Shown: piece after piece, positions 59,461 through 64,000 of the stretch | Layout: each line of letters opens with the position of its first letter | Numbering within the stretch: the stretch's first letter is position 1 | Assembly: GCA_021414005.1 (NCBI GenBank) | Contig: JAIOPH010000004.1 | Location: 186,001 to 250,000, forward strand | DNA from: Chthoniobacter sp. | GTDB lineage: Bacteria > Verrucomicrobiota > Verrucomicrobiia > Chthoniobacterales > Chthoniobacteraceae | Length of the DNA stretch: 64,000 nucleotides | Reading direction: 5' to 3' | Notes under the pieces: model-generated | Seen by the model: the letters and a program-made list of their open reading frames with translations, nothing else | What the model was told of the DNA's origin: nothing | Database searches by the model: none | Made by a program: the position numbers and the translations under genes

Positions 59461-60984
59461 ATGGCCATTGCGACTCCTTCACCGCTGCTCCGGGCCGCTG
59501 GCCGCGTGCTGCGTTTTCTCACGCAGCCACCGCGCGCGGCGGAAGTCATGAGCTGGATTTTGCTCGTAGCTGTGATTGTCGCTGCACGCGTTTACATGGC
59601 GCAGTTGCTGCCGGGATATTTGTGGTCAAAAGACTCGCGAGGTTACGCGGGCGCGGCGGTGCTGTGGCTGGATAGAGGACATTGGGAGAGCGATCCGAAA
59701 CGCGGGCCGGTCTATTCACTGCTCATCGCTGCGTGCCTGAAAATGTTCGGCACCTTCGACTCGGTGGTCATCCTGCAGCATCTGATAGGCGGGCTCTTGG
59801 TGCTCGGGAGCGCGGTGACTTTGCGCATGATGTGCGGACGGCGCGCGCACTGGCCGGTGATCGCCTGCGGACTCGCACTTGCGGTGTACGGACAACAGCT
59901 TTTCCTCGAAAGGCTGATTCGCAATGACCTCCTGCTTTACGCCTTCGCGTTCATAGCCTTCGCGGCATGGTGCCGGGCGCTGGAACGACCGGCACGTGGA
60001 TGGCTCTTCGTCTGCGGTGCATCCGCCGCGCTCCTTGCGCTGTCGCGCAATGTGCTCGCGCCTTTCCCCGTCGTCGTCCTCGCCGCGCTCATCTGGCACA
60101 CGCGTGGCACGCCGCGGGTCGCCGCCCTTTCGGTCGCGGCGTTTCTCGCTGGTTTTTCGCTGCCGCTGGTAGGTGCCAAGATCTTCCGCCAGCTTACCAT
60201 CCACGACCGTCCTCCGCAGCCCCAACCCGGCGCAATGCTCTTCGCGCGTGTCGCGCAATTCACCGTCCTCGACGGCGGTATCGAGCCCGAGGTAAAGGCG
60301 CTCATCCGGTCGGACATTGAGACGTATCGGAAAAGAACGCGCCTTGATAACAACGAAATCCTCGTCCGCACCGCCGTCCCGCGGATGCGGAACTACTACG
60401 ACACCCTCGGAAAAACGCCCGGCGAGCTGGACGCCCTGTGCTGGCGTCTCGCGACCGAGGCCATCCGCGCTCACCCCGGACTTTACGCGAGGCAGTGCGG
60501 GCAGGATTTTCTTAAAGTCCAGTTCCACCTCGGCACCAGCGCCACCAACCCCACCAGTGGCGATATCCGCGCCGCCTGCAAAAGCTTGTCGAACGAAACT
60601 GGCTGGCCCTTGCTGCGTGCTGCGGAGATCGCCCGCCGGTTGGAGCCCGCGTTTCACAATTCCCATCTCGCCCGTTACAAGCGCATGAATGAACGGGCGT
60701 GGCTTTTCGCGTGGTGGCCCGTGCTGTGGACTTCCCTCGGCGTTACTGCCCTCGCCATTTTCCAGCGCGGGAAAATGCAGCTCTGGTGGATCACCTCCGC
60801 AGTCTCATGGTGGTTCCTGATCGTGCTGCTTTGCACGGTCGGGCGTCCGCTCAGCCGCTATCTTATGCCGGTCGTTCCCATCATGTTTTGGACGCTCGGT
60901 TCCGGCGTGTCACTGGCTTGGAATTGGCTGACGGTTGCGCTGGAAACCCGCCTGCGCCCCTTTACTCCTCCGCTCGTGGCTTAG
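59461..60984 (+). CDS. Membrane glycosyltransferase-like protein (GT39/PMT-type), paralogue of the 57869 gene
   Basis: 507 residues from the ATG at 59461. Several membrane helices (VMSWILLVAVIVAARVYMA, VVVLAALIWHT, VAALSVAAFLAGFSLPLVG, WWFLIVLLCTVGRPLSRYLMP) and an early loop YLWSKDSRGYAGAAVLWLD resemble its neighbour, including the SRY(L)(M)P near the end. A soluble section of about 150 residues precedes the last helices. The two starts lie 47 bases apart on opposite strands, so both promoters must be compact or overlap. Function in envelope glycan assembly is inferred. Confidence 0.8.
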   Translation: MAIATPSPLLRAAGRVLRFLTQPPRAAEVMSWILLVAVIVAARVYMAQLLPGYLWSKDSRGYAGAAVLWLDRGHWESDPKRGPVYSLLIAACLKMFGTFDSVVILQHLIGGLLVLGSAVTLRMMCGRRAHWPVIACGLALAVYGQQLFLERLIRNDLLLYAFAFIAFAAWCRALERPARGWLFVCGASAALLALSRNVLAPFPVVVLAALIWHTRGTPRVAALSVAAFLAGFSLPLVGAKIFRQLTIHDRPPQPQPGAMLFARVAQFTVLDGGIEPEVKALIRSDIETYRKRTRLDNNEILVRTAVPRMRNYYDTLGKTPGELDALCWRLATEAIRAHPGLYARQCGQDFLKVQFHLGTSATNPTSGDIRAACKSLSNETGWPLLRAAEIARRLEPAFHNSHLARYKRMNERAWLFAWWPVLWTSLGVTALAIFQRGKMQLWWITSAVSWWFLIVLLCTVGRPLSRYLMPVVPIMFWTLGSGVSLAWNWLTVALETRLRPFTPPLVA

Positions 60985-61076
60985 CTCTTTCAGCTACTTA
61001 GATTTTGTGCCGAAAGCTACGTCCACGACCTTAACCAGCGTGAGGCCGTGGAGGCGGTGAAATGGCAAACCGTAAC

Positions 61077-61098
61077 GTGACCACATGAGCTTGGTCAC
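61077..61098. terminator. Possible bidirectional hairpin between convergent genes
   Basis: GTGACCA (61077-61083) pairs with TGGTCAC (61092-61098) over an 8-base loop. It lies between the stops at 60984 and 61112. There is no clear T-run, so confidence is low. Confidence 0.3.
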
Positions 61099-61111
61099 GA
61101 GGGCAACGGGA

Positions 61112-62206
61112 TTATTTCGTAAGTTTGTAAACCGTGAGCCGACCACCGAGCTTTCCGGTGCGGGCCTCGGCGAGAAGTCTGCCGTCGGGCGAGAAACAAA
61201 GTCCGCGGAGCGTGCCCTGTTTGGTGTGAATCTGCCGGACCATCTTGCCCGTGGTTGTGTCCGCTAGGTAAACGGCCGAGTCCACCTCGGTCGGTCGGCC
61301 GAAACCGTCGGTTTTCTGCACCCAACGCTGCACGGCGATCAATTTGGAATCCGGCGAGAATGCGAACTCCGGCGAGTGGTCGGCGAGTCGGAAGTTTTCC
61401 TTACCGCTCGCCACGTCGAACCCCTTCAGCATTCCGCCATGGAGGGCGGCCAGCTTGGTCCCATCCGGCGAGAACTGGATCTTGGCCTCGACTGGCCCGA
61501 TTCGCCTGATCTCCTTGCCGCTGCCCACGTCATAGAGTCGGGCCATACCCTGATCGTCCACTCCGACCAACGTCTTGCCATCAGCCGAAAGTCCCACGCC
61601 CGAAGTTCCCGGATTGGTAGCCCAAAACGCGTGCTCGATAGTTCCCGCCAGCCGCTCCGTTTCAACATCCCACACCCGCACGTCCGTCCACTTCCCCGCT
61701 TCGTCGTGGTGCGGCGGGTGAAAGGTCGCGAGCCTGCGCCCATCCGCCGACGCGACCACGGCCCCGCCGAAATCCGCCTGATCCTTGAATTTCACCACCT
61801 CCTTCCGCTGGTCCAAGTCGAAGAACAAAATCCCCGTCGGCGTGGTGGCAACGAGCGTCTTTGACCCGAGGAACGCGACCTGAAACCAGTCCTTGGCCAG
61901 GTCCGGAAACGTGAACAGTTCTTTCCCGTCCGTCAGCCGGAACGCCCGCCAGCGGTGATCTGTGCTGGACCACCAGCCCTTGTCGTCCCGGGCGACCACC
62001 ATACTCCCGTCGGGTGCCACCGCCACCGCCTCGAAACTCAAGCCGCCGCCGAGCGACCACGCTTCCTCCTTTCCGCATGCCGACAGAAACATGGGAACGA
62101 TGACCGGGAGGAGTCGCAGTCCGCATGTGACGCGGCGCAGCATCCCGCCGGTATCCCGTGGACGTTTCCCGGCCCTCCAAAACGCGCGAATGCGGGGGCA
62201 GATCAT
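61112..62206 (-). CDS. Lipoprotein with WD40-like repeats
   Basis: Up to 364 residues. The lipobox is LPVIVPMFLSACGK, so it is an envelope lipoprotein; the ATG at 62143 (MLRRVTCGLRLLPVIV) is the more sensible start, giving 343 residues, although the frame extends to 62206. The body has propeller repeats: FEAVAVAPDGSMVVARDD, GVGLSADGKTLVGVDDQG, KIQFSPDGTKLAALHG, FAFSPDSKLIAVQ, LRGLCFSPDGRLLAEA. These are scaffolds for binding; no enzyme motif is seen. Isolated from its neighbours. Confidence 0.8.
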   Translation of the reverse strand: MICPRIRAFWRAGKRPRDTGGMLRRVTCGLRLLPVIVPMFLSACGKEEAWSLGGGLSFEAVAVAPDGSMVVARDDKGWWSSTDHRWRAFRLTDGKELFTFPDLAKDWFQVAFLGSKTLVATTPTGILFFDLDQRKEVVKFKDQADFGGAVVASADGRRLATFHPPHHDEAGKWTDVRVWDVETERLAGTIEHAFWATNPGTSGVGLSADGKTLVGVDDQGMARLYDVGSGKEIRRIGPVEAKIQFSPDGTKLAALHGGMLKGFDVASGKENFRLADHSPEFAFSPDSKLIAVQRWVQKTDGFGRPTEVDSAVYLADTTTGKMVRQIHTKQGTLRGLCFSPDGRLLAEARTGKLGGRLTVYKLTK

Positions 62207-62411
62207 GGACGGAGAAAGTAGGGTTCGGGTGAGGGTCAGGCAACATTTCTTGACTGGAGCATCCGCCCTTTATTCGTCTCGTTCCAAAAGTTAGCGCAGC
62301 GCTTTGGGAACCAGAGGCGAAAACCCTGTACCGTAATCCTTCCTTATTCTCTCTTCTACAAGCGCCGCATGCTGGAGGTGATCGGGCGGCGATTCATCGT
62401 CATTCTGCCAG

Positions 62412-63491
62412 TTACTTGTTTCCGGCCGGAGCGGAGCCGATCCGCCGAGCCTGGATCGAAGCACTTCCGTTGCGGGTAAACTTCTCGACCACACCCACAT
62501 TCCCTTCGACAACCCAGTAGTTGATGTCGGCGATACCGAGATTCTTGGGGTCATTGATATCGAATTCCGTTGTCTGCCATTTGTTGTTGCTGTCGGTCTG
62601 CCCTGGACCGGCAATCTCGATATCCAGTTGTTCGATTGAAAAGCCGTGCTTGCCGGTCACCGCGATGGCGTGGGTGCAACGCTGGGCGCAGACACGGCCA
62701 AAGCGGGAAGCGTGATGGGCGAAAGCAAATTCCAAACCGTTGATGTTGGAGCCGAGGATGATGTTGTCGCCGTCGGTGTGCTCGTTGACCACGATTCCGG
62801 TATGGTAGCCGGTGAAGGCCACGTTGCGCAGGATGGTCAGAGCCGCGTTATTGCAGGACGGAGTGATCAGGCCCTTCGTATCGCGGGTCGGCTTGGAGGC
62901 CTGCACGTTATAGACGCCGGTGTTGATGAAAACATTCTCCAACTTGCATTGTAGGGCATGCCGCAGGTCAATTCCGTCCCTGTCCGGGTTATCGCAGGTC
63001 CGCACATCGAGGTTGCGGAGGACCACATAAACGGCGGAAAATGCACCAAAGACGGAGTTGGGCGACGGACTGGCCGAGATGACCGCGGCACCCGGGGTCG
63101 GCAAGCTTTTGATGATGGTGCCATTCTGCTGGAGAGGAAAGGCCCCGACCGTACCCCAGACCGTGGCCGGTTCGCTTTCGCCGATGATCTCGATGGTGAT
63201 CCAGCTCGGGAGGGGCTTGGAAACCGGCGGAATGGTGATCCGGCCTCGATAGACGCCATCAGGCAGAACCATTTTCCCGCCGCCAGCCGCGATTACTGCC
63301 TTCAGGCAGGCCGAAAACGCTTCGGTGTTGTCCGTTTTGTCATCACCCACCGCTCCGTATTGAAGAACATTGAATACAGGTGATTTCACGGTGCCTGCCG
63401 TTGAGCTGTCTTTCCCTCCTCCATCAACTGCACAGGCTGCGCCCGCAAAAAGCCAGCCACAGATCGTTATCAAAACCATCGTCTTTCTCAT
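62412..63491 (-). CDS. Secreted pectate-lyase-like parallel beta-helix protein
   Basis: 359 residues with a signal peptide (MRKTMVLITICGWLFAGAACA). The Pectate_lyase_3 opening is FNVLQYGAVGDDKTDNTEAF, then GGKMVLPDGVYRGRITIP, typical of the first rungs of right-handed beta-helix glycan enzymes such as polygalacturonase, rhamnogalacturonase or phage tailspikes. Later rungs include LDVRTCDNPDRDGIDLRHAL and GFSIEQLDIEIAGPGQTDS. The catalytic residues cannot be assigned. The 205-base upstream side toward 62206 shows nothing clear. Confidence 0.8.
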   Translation of the reverse strand: MRKTMVLITICGWLFAGAACAVDGGGKDSSTAGTVKSPVFNVLQYGAVGDDKTDNTEAFSACLKAVIAAGGGKMVLPDGVYRGRITIPPVSKPLPSWITIEIIGESEPATVWGTVGAFPLQQNGTIIKSLPTPGAAVISASPSPNSVFGAFSAVYVVLRNLDVRTCDNPDRDGIDLRHALQCKLENVFINTGVYNVQASKPTRDTKGLITPSCNNAALTILRNVAFTGYHTGIVVNEHTDGDNIILGSNINGLEFAFAHHASRFGRVCAQRCTHAIAVTGKHGFSIEQLDIEIAGPGQTDSNNKWQTTEFDINDPKNLGIADINYWVVEGNVGVVEKFTRNGSASIQARRIGSAPAGNK

Positions 63492-63552
63492 AGAATCTCC
63501 TTTTTGTCGCCCAACCTATTCTTCACGCGCTTCATGGCCTGGTTCATAGATT

Positions 63553-64000
63553 TCACCTATTTTCCTGAAAGTCCTTCGCCAGTGGAGGCCGGACGGCCGG
63601 ATCGGCATTCTCCGCGTGATAGATTTTGATCAGTTCGGCAAAGGCCTCGTTGCACCGCTCGTTCGGCTTGCCGCCATTGGCTTTAAGCTCGGCGTCGAGC
63701 AACGCGCGCAGGTAGAGTTGCCGCCAGCGCCAGGATTTCTTCGCCTGGGGCATCAGCAATCCGTCAACCCGCTGCATCGTGGCATAAGCCTCTTCCGCGC
63801 CGGGATCGGCCTGCGGGGCAGCGCCTTTCGACGGAAACCAGTTCATTTGTAGTTTCACACCTTCCAACTCGCCCGGCCACCAGCGCCAATGATGGTTCTG
63901 TTCGAGCGTCTTGACAACACCCGCGATCTCGTCGACCACGTCAGGTGAAAACTCAAAGGCGATGTACTCACGAATGGTCTCCGCCGCCGGCCTGTCGTTC
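63553..64000 (-). CDS. Unrecognised protein, 3' part only (cut by right edge)
   Basis: The frame is open to the edge of the window; GTG at 63939 is only the first start codon seen and codons continue upstream (ETIREYIAFEFSPDVVDEIAG). About 149 C-terminal residues are visible. Features are a Trp-rich segment (LEQNHHWRWWPGELEG), helical sequence (WRWRQLYLRALLDAELK) and a terminal AENADPAVRPPLAKDF. I could not place it in a family; by analogy with the C-terminal regions of some large PVC-type hydrolases it may be an extracellular enzyme (weak guess). Confidence 0.6.
   Translation of the reverse strand, partial: NDRPAAETIREYIAFEFSPDVVDEIAGVVKTLEQNHHWRWWPGELEGVKLQMNWFPSKGAAPQADPGAEEAYATMQRVDGLLMPQAKKSWRWRQLYLRALLDAELKANGGKPNERCNEAFAELIKIYHAENADPAVRPPLAKDFQENR

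Noticed and set aside
62291..62614. Short minus-strand frame overlapping the end of the pectate-lyase-like gene
   Set aside because: Low-complexity translation, overlaps a supported gene in another frame and has no motif.

Overview
The window is GC-rich DNA, by its gene content from a Verrucomicrobia/PVC-group bacterium, probably a polysaccharide degrader. Pointers to this are PEP-CTERM proteins built from autotransporter-type beta-strand repeats, a run of secreted carbohydrate-active enzymes, and a microcompartment locus of the Planctomycetes-Verrucomicrobia (PVM) type with a class II sugar-phosphate aldolase. This taxonomic call is inference; there is no rRNA here.

Layout. 1-8787: 3' part of a giant repeat protein ending in a PEP-CTERM anchor. 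8970-12560: a two-component pair whose kinase carries an exported GH36-like (alpha-galactosidase-type) domain. 12591-15870: a second PEP-CTERM repeat protein and a small secreted propeller-like protein, each preceded by the same 25-bp palindromic element (12591-12615 and 15016-15040). 16002-26330: secreted transglutaminase-like/CBM protein, two GH95-like hydrolases, a GH43-like enzyme and two SGNH esterases. 26484-31654: an Ala/Gln-rich exported coiled-coil protein, a UDPGP-family uridylyltransferase and SurE. 31675-38979 (minus strand): a secreted protein of unknown role, a 1154-residue TIR-WD40-Roc-zinc ribbon-DUF4365-like protein and a RecQ helicase.

39162-48273 (minus strand): microcompartment operon. 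In transcription order it encodes a PduL phosphotransacylase, two BMC-H, acetate kinase, BMC-H, BMC-P, CoA-acylating aldehyde dehydrogenase, two BMC-P, class II aldolase, a PduS-like Fe-S/flavoprotein and a PduT-like BMC-T. A DeoR regulator lies upstream. A promoter overlapped by a perfect 9-4-9 palindrome sits between regulator and operon. The enzymes fit cleavage of fuculose/rhamnulose-1-phosphate to DHAP plus lactaldehyde, oxidation of lactaldehyde to lactyl-CoA, and ATP recovery through lactyl phosphate. The PduS/PduT pair offers a way to send electrons through the shell. The upstream hydrolases and esterases could supply the deoxysugars, but isomerase and kinase genes are not in the window.

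48389-64000: rhodanese, L,D-transpeptidase, asd, tRNA-Leu(UAA), infC (non-AUG start), gmd, RNase PH, GT39-type membrane proteins, a tightly coupled GtrA/GMC-oxidoreductase/epimerase group, a WD-repeat lipoprotein, a pectate-lyase-like protein and a protein cut by the right edge.

The strongest candidates for something new are the TIR-WD40-Roc-nuclease-like protein, the glycosidase-domain histidine kinase with its repeated palindromic element, and the PVM-type microcompartment with a PduS/PduT electron module. No intergenic stretch exceeds about 300 bases; the longest (36751-37035, 14846-15099, 51241-51478, 62207-62411) hold only the short elements listed. No CRISPR array, insertion sequence or rRNA was seen.
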